Both the position numbers and the translations under genes were made by a program. Positions 26,217 to 34,187 of a stretch of DNA of 34,255 nucleotides are shown here, piece by piece (positions within the stretch are counted from its first letter, which is position 1; the number at the start of each line of letters is the position of its first letter). The notes under the pieces are model-generated. The model saw only the letters and a program-made list of their open reading frames with translations. It searched no databases and had not been told where the DNA came from. The stretch covers positions 1 to 34,255 of the forward strand of contig JAKQNO010000088.1 of NCBI GenBank assembly GCA_029565735.1, written 5' to 3'. Source of the DNA: a bacterium. Lineage in GTDB: Bacteria > Oederibacteriota > PGYV01.

Positions 26217-28160
26217 TTATTCAAAAATAACACCTGAAATCCTTATTGTTACCCTTCTGTTATCCCTTCTGCCTTCAGGCGTGTTGTTATCGGCAACCGG
26301 CTTGGTTTCACCGTAGCCCACAACCCTGAACATATTCCTGTCAAGTTCAAACAGTTCCACAAAGAAGTTTACAACGGCCTGCGCCCTTGCCTTTGAAAGC
26401 TCCATATTGTCCGCGTACGCGCCGTTTTTCATCTGAAGGTTGTCAGTATGGCCCTCAACTATTATTTTCGGATTCTGATATCCTTTAATCTGGTCCGCTA
26501 TCTTTTTAATGTCGCTATAAACCGCGATTTTTACGTCTGCTTTGCCAAGGTCAAACAATGTGTCCGAAGAAATGTTAATTACAACTTCCCTGAACAGGAT
26601 TTTAACCTGTTTTACCGCGCTTTTGCCCCAGTTGCCGACGCTGTCAGAGGCAAACAAGGCGTAAGAATATGTTTTTCCGGTGTCAACCTGGTTAATGCCA
26701 AGGTCGTCTTTTCCGTCCCATGTTACCATCATCGGGTCGCCGCTGCCTGTGAATGTCTTAAACGGCTGGCCTTCCGGCCCGTATATAACAAGTTTCCATC
26801 GGCCGACTCCGTTTTTATCAAAAGCGGACATATCAAAGGAAACAGGCACCACAAGAGTGTCAAGCCTTCCGGGTTTTACAAGTTTCGGCCTTCCGTCAAC
26901 AGTAATAGACGGCGGCGTAAGGTCAATTTCCACCCTTGCCGGCGCTGACGATGACTTGATCCCTTTGCCGTAATCAACATCAAGTCGGACAAAATAATCG
27001 CCTTCAGCTGCGGGCATTCCAAGCGTATCTTTGCCGTTCCAGAAAATTTTGCTGCGCAGGTTTATCTTTGTTTTTCTTACATCAATTCCCATCGCGTCCT
27101 GTATTGTTATGGAAGCCGATTTTACCTTTGACGGCGACATAACATCAGGTAATAATCTGGTGTAATCAACAACCTTGTCGCCATTGGGCGAAAATACAAC
27201 AGGATAAGCCTTTAATTTCACTTCGGGCGAGCCGAAATTATATGTTAATGTTGCCCTGTGCGTATAGCCAAGGCCGTCTATAGTGTATGGGACAAAAGCA
27301 TAATCAATGGCCAGCCCGCTGAATTCAAAACCGCCGCCAAAAGAAAGGCGCGGCACTGTGCCGCCTTTATAACCCGCTCTTAAATTTAAAACGTCAAAAA
27401 GCACGGCGTTAGCGCCGACAGAATAGTTAATGTTGTTGTCGGAATAGTATTCAATTCCGCCTTCAATTGAAAAATATTGATGCGAATAACCCACGCCCGC
27501 AAGAATATTCATCGGCTGAAGATAGGTTTCGGAGATAAATGAAGTTCCGGGGCCAAGGTTTTTAAAAGAAACGCCCGCTGACAACCCTTCTAAAAATTCC
27601 ATGTCATAGATAAGGCCAATATCCGCCATAAAGGAAAGTGCGGCACCCTTGTCGTCATTGGGGTCAATTGCATAATTTAGTATTTTAAGCGACGCGCCTA
27701 TATAAAAATCGCGTGAAAATTCCTTGCTGTAAGCCACAGTGCCGTAAAAACTGTAAGGGCTGAATTCATACTTTGTTGAATATCCGGTAATTGACGCGGG
27801 GTCAATTTCTGTTTTAAACATACTGTCCGAAAAATGCATCCAGTTGACGGAAAAACCAACAGTGCCCATAGGAAAAGGCAATGAAAGGTTAAGGTTTTCA
27901 AAGGCGATGTCCTGAAACCAGATAATATGCGTAAAAGAAATGCCTGAAAGCATGCTTTTTGCCATACCCGCGGGATTATATTGAATAGCGTTAACGTCAT
28001 CTGCAAGCGCCACGTATGCCTCACCCATTGCAGCCGGTTTTGCAGGAGCCATTATCTTTAAGAAGTTGTTAGAAGTGGTTCCTATTTGTGCTATATCTGA
28101 AAATACTGTTCCGCTCAGCAGGAAAAAGAGACTTAAAAACAGTAAAAGCTTTTTAAACAC
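26217..28160 (-). CDS. PorV/PorQ-like barrel fused to FlgD-type Ig and OmpA domains
   Basis: A 647-residue outer-membrane protein. Signal peptide (1-22), then a PorV/PorQ (UPF0164-like) beta barrel to about residue 315 (MAPAKPAAMGEAYVALADDV then NAIQYNPAGMA). Two FlgD-like Ig repeats follow (about 318-520; FSPNGDKVVD, WNGKDTLGMPAAEGDY, WDGKDDLG), and the end (526-643) is an OmpA-like peptidoglycan-binding domain with VEGHTDN and NMELSKARAQAVVNFF. It should sit in the outer membrane and hold the cell wall. Start is GTG at 28160 with AGGAG upstream. PorV proteins serve type IX secretion in Bacteroidetes; no other such genes are here. Confidence 0.9.
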   Translation of the reverse strand: MFKKLLLFLSLFFLLSGTVFSDIAQIGTTSNNFLKIMAPAKPAAMGEAYVALADDVNAIQYNPAGMAKSMLSGISFTHIIWFQDIAFENLNLSLPFPMGTVGFSVNWMHFSDSMFKTEIDPASITGYSTKYEFSPYSFYGTVAYSKEFSRDFYIGASLKILNYAIDPNDDKGAALSFMADIGLIYDMEFLEGLSAGVSFKNLGPGTSFISETYLQPMNILAGVGYSHQYFSIEGGIEYYSDNNINYSVGANAVLFDVLNLRAGYKGGTVPRLSFGGGFEFSGLAIDYAFVPYTIDGLGYTHRATLTYNFGSPEVKLKAYPVVFSPNGDKVVDYTRLLPDVMSPSKVKSASITIQDAMGIDVRKTKINLRSKIFWNGKDTLGMPAAEGDYFVRLDVDYGKGIKSSSAPARVEIDLTPPSITVDGRPKLVKPGRLDTLVVPVSFDMSAFDKNGVGRWKLVIYGPEGQPFKTFTGSGDPMMVTWDGKDDLGINQVDTGKTYSYALFASDSVGNWGKSAVKQVKILFREVVINISSDTLFDLGKADVKIAVYSDIKKIADQIKGYQNPKIIVEGHTDNLQMKNGAYADNMELSKARAQAVVNFFVELFELDRNMFRVVGYGETKPVADNNTPEGRRDNRRVTIRISGVIFE

Positions 28161-28190
28161 AGTAATTCTCCTGTTTTGTTTGGTGGAATT

Positions 28191-28236
28191 ATTATATCAT
28201 TATTACTATTTTGTCAGATTGTGGTTTTGTTGTCAA
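28191..28236 (-). promoter_or_regulatory. candidate promoter region of the PorV/OmpA gene
   Basis: Two overlapping options on the minus strand: TTGACA (28231-28236), 17 bp, CAAAAT (28208-28213); or CTGACA (28212-28217), 15 bp, TATAAT (28191-28196). Sequence alone does not settle which is used. Confidence 0.45.
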
Positions 28237-28307
28237 TAAGATTTTGTACTTTGGAAACACCAGTGACGGAGGGACAGAAAGTTGGTTTTTGGAGTTAGGA
28301 TTTTACT

Positions 28308-28332
28308 GTAGAGCCGCAACATGTTGCGGCTC
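28308..28332 (+). repeat. REP-like palindrome, family A
   Basis: GTAG (28308-28311) leads into a perfect 22-bp palindrome (28311-28332) with the core GCAACATGTTGC; outer bases GAGCC pair with GGCTC. Confidence 0.75.
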
Positions 28333-28367
28333 ACGGGTTTAAGGAAATAACTAGATGTATCATATCT

Positions 28368-28394
28368 GCCGCGGGTTAAAGCCCCGCGCCTACC
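28368..28394 (-). repeat. REP-like hairpin, family B
   Basis: Minus strand GGTAGGCGCGGGGCTTTAAC then CCGCGGC. Foot, loop length and outer stem match the copies at 217 and 8988. Confidence 0.7.
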
Positions 28395-28421
28395 AAACAT
28401 TAAGAACCATTCATAAAAACA

Positions 28422-28445
28422 AGACGCAACATGTTGCGTCTCTAC
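28422..28445 (-). repeat. REP-like palindrome, family A
   Basis: Minus strand GTAGAGACGCAACATGTTGC then GTCT; perfect palindrome AGACGCAACATGTTGCGTCT with a GTAG foot. Confidence 0.75.
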
Positions 28446-28468
28446 GGTAGAAAACAAATACAAAGCAA

Positions 28469-28500
28469 AAAAAAAGAGGCGCATTTCTGCGCCTCTTTTT
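28469..28500. terminator. bidirectional intrinsic terminator below the PD40 gene
   Basis: AAAAAGAGGCGCA (28471-28483) pairs with TGCGCCTCTTTTT (28488-28500) across a 4-nt loop, with A/T runs at both feet. It lies 60 nt below the stop of the minus-strand gene at 28560 and can stop transcription from either side. Confidence 0.85.
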
Positions 28501-28515
28501 GAAGACTGCCAAGGC

Positions 28516-28540
28516 GAGCCGCAACATGTTGCGTCTCTAC
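28516..28540 (-). repeat. REP-like palindrome, family A
   Basis: Minus strand GTAGAGACGCAACATGTTGC then GGCTC. The core is intact; one outer pair is mismatched. Confidence 0.7.
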
Positions 28541-28559
28541 TTTAAGAACTTAAAATATT

Positions 28560-31022
28560 CTATTGTACCCTTGCCGCCCAGAGCTTGTAACTTGAAATGC
28601 CGGGCATGGAAGGCATAATAAACGTATCCCAGCCGACATACGCGATAACGTCGCCGTCATCCGTCCATACAGGGCTTTTGCCGAAGAATTCATACGGCAG
28701 CAGTTCCCACAGTTCGCCGTCTATCGCGTGAACTATCCTTATTGTTGTCACGTCGTCATGGAAATAGAATTTGTGGTATGTTTCTTCAAACGCAAGGCGT
28801 TTGCTCTGATGGTCCCATGTCATATTGCTTATTTTTCCCTTTTCCGTATGGTAAATCCTTAAAGGGTTTGTGGCTTCCTTGTCAACAACCCACATTTCCT
28901 GTAATGTGGTCTTATCAGCAGGGCCTTTTTTCACGATAAAAGCAAGCCTTTCAGAAGACGGGCCCCATTCAAGTTCTGTTACCGCATGTTTGGTTGTAAA
29001 CAGGTTAAGTTCGTTTCCGCCTGTGCCGTCAAGCCTCCAGATTTCGCCTTTATCCTTATAATTAACCCCGACCGCTATTGCCTTGCCGTCATAGGACCAT
29101 TTGGGCTGAGAGAAACCTTCGCAGCGCCTTACGAATATTTCTTTATTGTCTTTTCCGTCTTTGGATATTGTCCATATTCTCCAGATGCTCCCGCTTTCCG
29201 TAAAAGCAAGTTTGATTTTTTTCTTTGCCTCTGTCAGCCAGTACGGCGAATCCGGAAGGTTTGCGCCTGAAAGCTCCTGCCTATCAGTGGAATTCGCGTT
29301 CATTATCATAAACTTTCCGTCTTTGATGTAAATAACCTTGTTCTGTTCCGAATTCCATATCGGGAACAGCGCGGCGTCTTTGGCCCTTTTTGCAGATAAT
29401 TCCCTTGGGTCAGAGCCGTCGTAATTTTTTATTTCAAGATACGTGTAACTGTCTACCATACTTACATATAATATTTTGGAGCCGTCAGGCGACCATAAAG
29501 GCATAAACTTCCTGAAGCCCTTTGTAAACTGCAGCATTTCCTGTTTTTCAGTGTCTGTCGTCCAAAGGTTTGTTTCCTGGCCTTCGGGTGCGGCTGCTAT
29601 AACAAAACTTTTTGCGTCAGGCGACCACGCGGTTTTGTGCGTTATTGCCTTTGACGGCAGGTCTATTACCCTTGCAAAACTGCTGACAAGCGTTTTAGGC
29701 CGTCCCGGAGGAGCGGAAGGTTCTTTTCTGTGAAGCGCTTTTTCATACGCTATCTTTGCTTCCTGATCTTTAAATGTTTCAACCTCTCCCGTGTAAAGGT
29801 CAGGCAGCGGCTTTTTGCCGAACCATCCAAAAATATTCTTCTTTTTTGCTTCCGCAACTTTTTCCGCATTTAATGTGTAATCGTGGTATTTTTCGCGCAG
29901 GTTGTCGGGCAGGTCCATTAATGTAAGGTTAAATGACGCGGCCCATACATTGCGGTCGCCTTTTTCCGTATCAGCACCGGAAAATATAAGAAGATTCCCG
30001 TTTTTGTTCCATACAGGAGGGTCAACATACCGAGGGACAGCAGTGTCTTCCGTTGTTTTGATTTCTGTTATTCCCCTTGTAAGGCCGTGAATTACGTTTA
30101 CCGTATTTTCGCCTTTTTTGGGATTAAAGACCGTGTATGCAAGCGCCCAGCTGTCATTTGACCAGGCAAGGTTTTCAGGCATTGATTTATACGCGGGAGT
30201 GATTTCAGTATAATTAAGGACTTCCTGCTTGGCGTAATTGAAAATCCCGGCGGCATAGGCAAGAACAAGGCCGCTTAAAAGGATTGTGACAACTGCCATT
30301 GACAGCCTTATTTCAAGCCTTCCGTCATCTTTAAGCGGGTCTTTGTTAAGCGCGGTTAAGACAAGTATAATTGCCAGCGCAGCCGCGACAATCGCGGGCA
30401 CAACAAAGTGATAATAGAATATCAAAATCATTCCTGCGGCTATTACAAGCGCCAGAAACAGCAGGATGTCGGACAAAACTTTTTTCGGGTTATGTATCAT
30501 ATAGACAATGAATTCAATGCAGAACAGAATAAAGCATACAGCAAGGACCGCCATAAGCACGTCCATGTTGATTTTCTGCGATAGCGGCTTAAATATCTGA
30601 ACTATGTAAAATACGGCAAGCGCCGATGCAAGCCCTGCAAGTATCATGCGAAGGACAGAGCCAAGCTTGGATGCCTTTTCTTTTTTTATTCGCGGATATA
30701 ATTTAATGCCGATAAACGCGGATGCAGCCAGTGCCAGGCCGCCCCCGACCGCGGGAAGCGCCATTATTTTTTCGGCAGACAGGCCAAGGAACAATAAAAA
30801 CGCGCCGCCTATTAAAAGCGCTATCTGCGCCGCACGCGTCCACATTATGGAACTTTTTTCTTCTTCCGCCTTTTCCGCGGCTATTTCTTCAGGCGTGGGG
30901 CCTGCCGGAACTTCGGGTTCCGCCGGAGCCGTCTCTTTTTCTTCTTTGCCTTTTTTTGCCTTTTCCGCGTCCGCAAGCGGATTGGGTGTAATATCTTTGG
31001 GGCCTTTATTTTCGTCTGCCAT
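28560..31022 (-). CDS. membrane-anchored PD40 (TolB-like) beta-propeller protein
   Basis: An 820-residue protein in three parts. Residues 1-55 are charged and Glu/Lys/Ala/Pro-rich. About 58-270 holds seven to eight membrane helices. The rest (about 285-820) consists of WD40-like PD40 repeats, seen as WSPDAKSFVIAA, WSPDGSKILYV, WSYDGKAIAVG and WGPSSERLAFI, as in TolB and DPP-IV-type propellers. No protease triad is evident. Function is unknown; the propeller could be a periplasmic sensor or binding platform. Two ATGs adjoin; the second (31022) is 6 nt from GGGAGG and was chosen. SppA-type protease gene lies 18-21 nt upstream and shares the promoter. Confidence 0.85.
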   Translation of the reverse strand: MADENKGPKDITPNPLADAEKAKKGKEEKETAPAEPEVPAGPTPEEIAAEKAEEEKSSIMWTRAAQIALLIGGAFLLFLGLSAEKIMALPAVGGGLALAASAFIGIKLYPRIKKEKASKLGSVLRMILAGLASALAVFYIVQIFKPLSQKINMDVLMAVLAVCFILFCIEFIVYMIHNPKKVLSDILLFLALVIAAGMILIFYYHFVVPAIVAAALAIILVLTALNKDPLKDDGRLEIRLSMAVVTILLSGLVLAYAAGIFNYAKQEVLNYTEITPAYKSMPENLAWSNDSWALAYTVFNPKKGENTVNVIHGLTRGITEIKTTEDTAVPRYVDPPVWNKNGNLLIFSGADTEKGDRNVWAASFNLTLMDLPDNLREKYHDYTLNAEKVAEAKKKNIFGWFGKKPLPDLYTGEVETFKDQEAKIAYEKALHRKEPSAPPGRPKTLVSSFARVIDLPSKAITHKTAWSPDAKSFVIAAAPEGQETNLWTTDTEKQEMLQFTKGFRKFMPLWSPDGSKILYVSMVDSYTYLEIKNYDGSDPRELSAKRAKDAALFPIWNSEQNKVIYIKDGKFMIMNANSTDRQELSGANLPDSPYWLTEAKKKIKLAFTESGSIWRIWTISKDGKDNKEIFVRRCEGFSQPKWSYDGKAIAVGVNYKDKGEIWRLDGTGGNELNLFTTKHAVTELEWGPSSERLAFIVKKGPADKTTLQEMWVVDKEATNPLRIYHTEKGKISNMTWDHQSKRLAFEETYHKFYFHDDVTTIRIVHAIDGELWELLPYEFFGKSPVWTDDGDVIAYVGWDTFIMPSMPGISSYKLWAARVQ

Positions 31023-31043
31023 CATGTACCTCCCTGAATATGC

Positions 31044-31988
31044 TTATCTTAATGAGTATTTTCCGGTTAAAGATATTTTTGATTTAAAGCCAAGATCCGA
31101 TAATGCCGACTGAAGCAGGCCGTAAAAAGAAGGCTTGTATCTTTCGGTTATTACATTTGGCCTTCCTTCAATTCCAACCATGCCTGCCGCTATTTCAATT
31201 GCGTCATCAATGGTTCCGATATAGTCCACAAGCCCAAGCCTATACGCCTGGTTCCCTGTAAAAAGCCTGCCATCGGCTATGTTTGACATCATATAGGCTT
31301 TTACAAGGCGTTTTTTTGTTTTGTCATCTTTTGCCCTGATGCCCGCGCCTTTTGCTATGGGTTCAAAACGCACTTCAACAATGTCGTCAACAAACTGGCT
31401 TAAAGCGTCTTTTAACGTGGCCAGCATCATGTCCTTTTCTTCCTGTGTGGCTGACCTGGAAAAAGAACCGATATCCTTATACTTTCCGGTTTTTAATGTC
31501 ACAAAATCAACGCCTATTTTGTCCAGAAGTTTGCGGCCTGTCATGTACATCATAATTACGCCTATGCTGCCGGTTAATGTGCCTGAATTAGCCACAACCC
31601 TGTCAGCGGCTGACGCTATGTAATAAGCGCCGGACGCGGCAACATCGCCCATTGAAACAACAACGGGTTTGCCGTTTAAGCTGATTTTTCTTACAAGGCT
31701 GTAAACTTCCTGCGAAGCGGCCATTGCGCCGCCGCCGCTGTTAATACGCAGGACAATCGCCTTTACATTGTGCATATTATTGAAGTTATGCAGCTGCTTT
31801 AAGATGTACGTTGTGTCTTCAATTTCGCCGTAAATGTCTATTAACGCTATTTTGCCTTTATTTATTGGGTTAATTGACGCTTTCGTCTGTTTTTTATCCG
31901 TATTTTCCATTTTATCAGCGTCTTTCACGGAAAATAAATATAGTACAAATAATAAAATTACAAATAATACAACAGTCCTTTTCCGCAT
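31044..31988 (-). CDS. sppA: signal peptide peptidase SppA-type serine protease (S49)
   Basis: A 314-residue membrane-bound peptidase, the short (single-domain) SppA form. An N-terminal membrane helix (about 4-21) anchors it. Catalytic Ser119 lies in GDVAASGAYYIASAAD and Lys171 in GKYKDIGSFSRS, giving the Ser-Lys dyad; the oxyanion-region RINSGGG is also present. It degrades signal peptides left in the membrane after export. AAAGGG precedes the ATG, and a promoter lies at 32035-32063. It heads a two-gene unit with the PD40 protein. Confidence 0.94.
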   Translation of the reverse strand: MRKRTVVLFVILLFVLYLFSVKDADKMENTDKKQTKASINPINKGKIALIDIYGEIEDTTYILKQLHNFNNMHNVKAIVLRINSGGGAMAASQEVYSLVRKISLNGKPVVVSMGDVAASGAYYIASAADRVVANSGTLTGSIGVIMMYMTGRKLLDKIGVDFVTLKTGKYKDIGSFSRSATQEEKDMMLATLKDALSQFVDDIVEVRFEPIAKGAGIRAKDDKTKKRLVKAYMMSNIADGRLFTGNQAYRLGLVDYIGTIDDAIEIAAGMVGIEGRPNVITERYKPSFYGLLQSALSDLGFKSKISLTGKYSLR

Positions 31989-32034
31989 TATAAAAATCCC
32001 TTTCCATAGACAGAATTAAGCCCGAATACCCCAT

Positions 32035-32063
32035 ATTTTAATAATTTTTTGGGTATTAGTCAA
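32035..32063 (-). promoter_or_regulatory. sigma-70-like promoter of sppA
   Basis: Minus strand TTGACT (32058-32063), 17 bp, TAAAAT (32035-32040), about 45 nt above the ATG. Confidence 0.68.
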
Positions 32064-32126
32064 CCTATTTAACACCTAAACAGGATAAAAAGTATTATGT
32101 TATTTTTTATTTTGTATTAATTTCTG

Positions 32127-32152
32127 GTAGCCGCGCCCTTTAGGTCGCGTGG
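32127..32152 (+). repeat. diverged REP-like hairpin, family B
   Basis: GGTAGCCGCGCCCTTTAGGT then CGCGTGG: GTAG foot and loop kept, stem partly decayed. Confidence 0.55.
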
Positions 32153-32157
32153 TTTTC

Positions 32158-32245
32158 GAGCAGTTGTTTCGTTCCGGTAGACGCGGGTCTTCAGCCCGCG
32201 GAGGTTTTGAACAGTTTGTTTCGTTCCGATAGACGCAGATCTTTC
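32158..32245. repeat. 52-bp tandem duplication with one intact and one decayed hairpin
   Basis: TTTCGTTCCG occurs at 32167 and again at 32219, both followed by (G/A)TAGACGC. The first unit bears the intact family-B hairpin, the second the eroded form GATAGACGCAGATCTT. Confidence 0.65.
32176..32201 (+). repeat. REP-like hairpin, family B, intact copy
   Basis: GGTAGACGCGGGTCTTCAGC then CCGCGG, the same 26 nt as the copy at 8988-9014 read on the other strand. Confidence 0.75.
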
Positions 32246-32346
32246 TCGGCCATCGCAACATTAAAGATGCTATGTCTGAGATGACAACCCGCGGAAGTTG
32301 AATCTAAGTTTTCAAGTTACGAATCAGAATATAACACTTTTTCATT

Positions 32347-33918
32347 TTATTTATTACCTTGTGAATCTGTCTTAACAATGTAAAAATCTCTTAAGCCTGC
32401 GCCATAAGATTCAGTGTATCCGGCAAAAACATAGCCGCCATCTAAAGTTTGTTTTACAGAATGAGCGCAATCCATTATTCCGGTTCCGCCAAAGGGTTTT
32501 ATCCATAATTGATTTCCTAAACTATCAATCTTTAACAAGTATGCATCAGCCGAGGCTCCGCCATTATAATTTGTATATCCGGCTAAAATATATCCTCCGT
32601 CTGAAGTAGCGCTTATAGAATAACCTTCATCTCCGCTTGTCGCACCAAAAGTTTTATACCATTGTTGGTTTCCTGCACTGTCTGTTTTTACAAGAAGGAC
32701 ACTTTGAGATATAGTATAAGACATCGTTGTTCCTACTAAAAGATACCCGCCATCCGGGCAAACCAGAACTGATCTGGCCTCATCATCTTCCGTTGACGCG
32801 GCATCACCATAATCTTTTTGCCATTCTAAATTTCCTGAATTGTCAAATTTAATCAATGTGGCCCGATGAGTGTATTCGTTAGCTCCGGAGATATCTCTCT
32901 CTCCCGCAATTATATAACCATTTCCGGGCACACTTTTAACCGAATAAGCATAGTCGTTATATGTCCCGGAAAACACTGACGCCCAAATTGTATTTCCCGT
33001 CGAATCAACTTTAAACAAGCATACATCAGATATAGCACCCACAGTCACTGATGTTTTACCTGCTAATACATATGACCCATCAGCTGTTTCTTCAATAGAA
33101 CTGCCGGAATTCCAGAGATTCGAACCATATTTGTACTCTTGATGCCACTGTTCAACGCCTGATGAATCTGTTTTTAACAGGTACAAATTGCATCTGGTTG
33201 ATGTTCCGGTGTATCCAACAAATAAGTATCCCGTATCAGAAGTCTGTATAACATCATTGAATCCCGCATAAGTGTTTAGAACATAATCTTTAATCCAGTC
33301 CTGATTTCCCGCGCTGTTTAATTTTACCACGTATCCGTGATCATTCGAAAATGAGTTTGAAAAGCCACAAACTATATATCCGCCGTCCGTGGTTTGTTTA
33401 ATTGAAAAAGCTGTCTCATCTTCTGCCAGACCATAATATTTCTCAAAGGTTTGAACTGTATTTGTTGGTGTCGGAGAAATAGTCGGTGTACTTGTATTTG
33501 TATACGTCGGTGTATTTGAAAATGTTTGTGTTATTGTGAATGTTTCTGTATTTGTGTATGTCCAGGTTGATGTATAAGAAAGCGTGTTTGTCGGGGTTTG
33601 AGTGCGTGTGTCTGTATTTGTAAAAGTATTTGTAATAGCCGGTGTATATGTATTTGTTGCCGTATTTGAATGCGTCGGAGTGTTTGTAGAGGACAATACT
33701 GCGTTTACCGTAGCTGTTTGAATCGCCTGTGCTGTTGAAGATGCATTTAAAACCAATTGTGTGGCAGTTTGAATGATGGCTGCTGTTTGAGTGAACTGCA
33801 CGTTATAGGTGGCAGTTTCATCTTCGTAGGCACCTGTAATTGGAGCGGGAGATCTATGTTTAGTACAACTAATAAACGTAAAAATTACCATACAAAATAA
33901 TACGATTACGTTTTTCAT
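32347..33918 (-). CDS. lipoprotein with Thr-rich stalk and seven propeller repeats
   Basis: A 523-residue lipoprotein. Signal ends in the lipobox TFISC (Cys18). Residues about 75-155 are a Thr/Asn/Ser/Pro stalk (TNTPTNT-like). From about 157 there are seven repeats of 47-58 residues, each with a (D/G)xGY turn (at 178, 228, 280, 332, 389, 440 and 493), then AGYT and LLKxDSxGNxxWxK. The protein ends at DSQGNK, before the last W-containing strand, while TFEKYYG at 157-163 can supply it, as in circularly closed seven-bladed propellers. Function unknown; binding at the cell surface is likely. Own promoter upstream; ribosome site AAAGGGG. Confidence 0.85.
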   Translation of the reverse strand: MKNVIVLFCMVIFTFISCTKHRSPAPITGAYEDETATYNVQFTQTAAIIQTATQLVLNASSTAQAIQTATVNAVLSSTNTPTHSNTATNTYTPAITNTFTNTDTRTQTPTNTLSYTSTWTYTNTETFTITQTFSNTPTYTNTSTPTISPTPTNTVQTFEKYYGLAEDETAFSIKQTTDGGYIVCGFSNSFSNDHGYVVKLNSAGNQDWIKDYVLNTYAGFNDVIQTSDTGYLFVGYTGTSTRCNLYLLKTDSSGVEQWHQEYKYGSNLWNSGSSIEETADGSYVLAGKTSVTVGAISDVCLFKVDSTGNTIWASVFSGTYNDYAYSVKSVPGNGYIIAGERDISGANEYTHRATLIKFDNSGNLEWQKDYGDAASTEDDEARSVLVCPDGGYLLVGTTMSYTISQSVLLVKTDSAGNQQWYKTFGATSGDEGYSISATSDGGYILAGYTNYNGGASADAYLLKIDSLGNQLWIKPFGGTGIMDCAHSVKQTLDGGYVFAGYTESYGAGLRDFYIVKTDSQGNK

Positions 33919-33945
33919 ATAATCCCCTTTTATTTATGCACTAAA

Positions 33946-33974
33946 ATTATACCCTAATCATTTAATAACAGCAA
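33946..33974 (-). promoter_or_regulatory. promoter of the propeller lipoprotein
   Basis: Minus strand TTGCTG (33969-33974), 17 bp, TATAAT (33946-33951), about 28 nt above the ATG. Confidence 0.65.
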
Positions 33975-34139
33975 TTTTTATCTAACGGCCGGATATTTCA
34001 TGCCGGAGCCTGCCAAAAACATATGACATAAAATTATGTTTTTCTTTTAATGCCCTGATTTTTCAGCGTTAGTGTCCTCAAACCCTAAACGAATTGTCTA
34101 TCTGTAGCCCGTATGTTAAGTTTAGCAAAACAATAGGTT

Positions 34140-34167
34140 TTGAACAAACGGAATTTTTATGTATAAT
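34140..34167 (+). promoter_or_regulatory. promoter of the right-edge gene
   Basis: TTGAAC (34140-34145), 16 bp, TATAAT (34162-34167). Transcription would begin near 34174, leaving a leader of about 14 nt that is mostly the ribosome site. Confidence 0.6.
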
Positions 34168-34187
34168 TCCCTAAAAGGAGAATAACA

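Larger units (their letters stand above)
28161..28559. other. palindrome-rich spacer without genes
   Basis: A 399-bp gap with promoter boxes for the PorV/OmpA gene at its left, then five hairpin elements in about 230 bp (28308, 28368, 28422, 28469, 28516). No credible coding sequence. Confidence 0.8.
31989..32346. other. spacer with promoter and degenerating repeats
   Basis: This 358-bp gap carries the sppA promoter near its left end, then a diverged family-B hairpin (32127), a good copy (32176) and a decayed copy (from about 32228) inside a 52-bp tandem duplication. I see no terminator of standard shape for the lipoprotein gene ending at 32347, and no coding sequence. Confidence 0.75.

Noticed and set aside
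34010-34060. AT-rich hairpin ACATAAAATTATGT with T-run as a terminator
   Set aside because: The stem is short and AT only, and no gene ends nearby on the plus strand.
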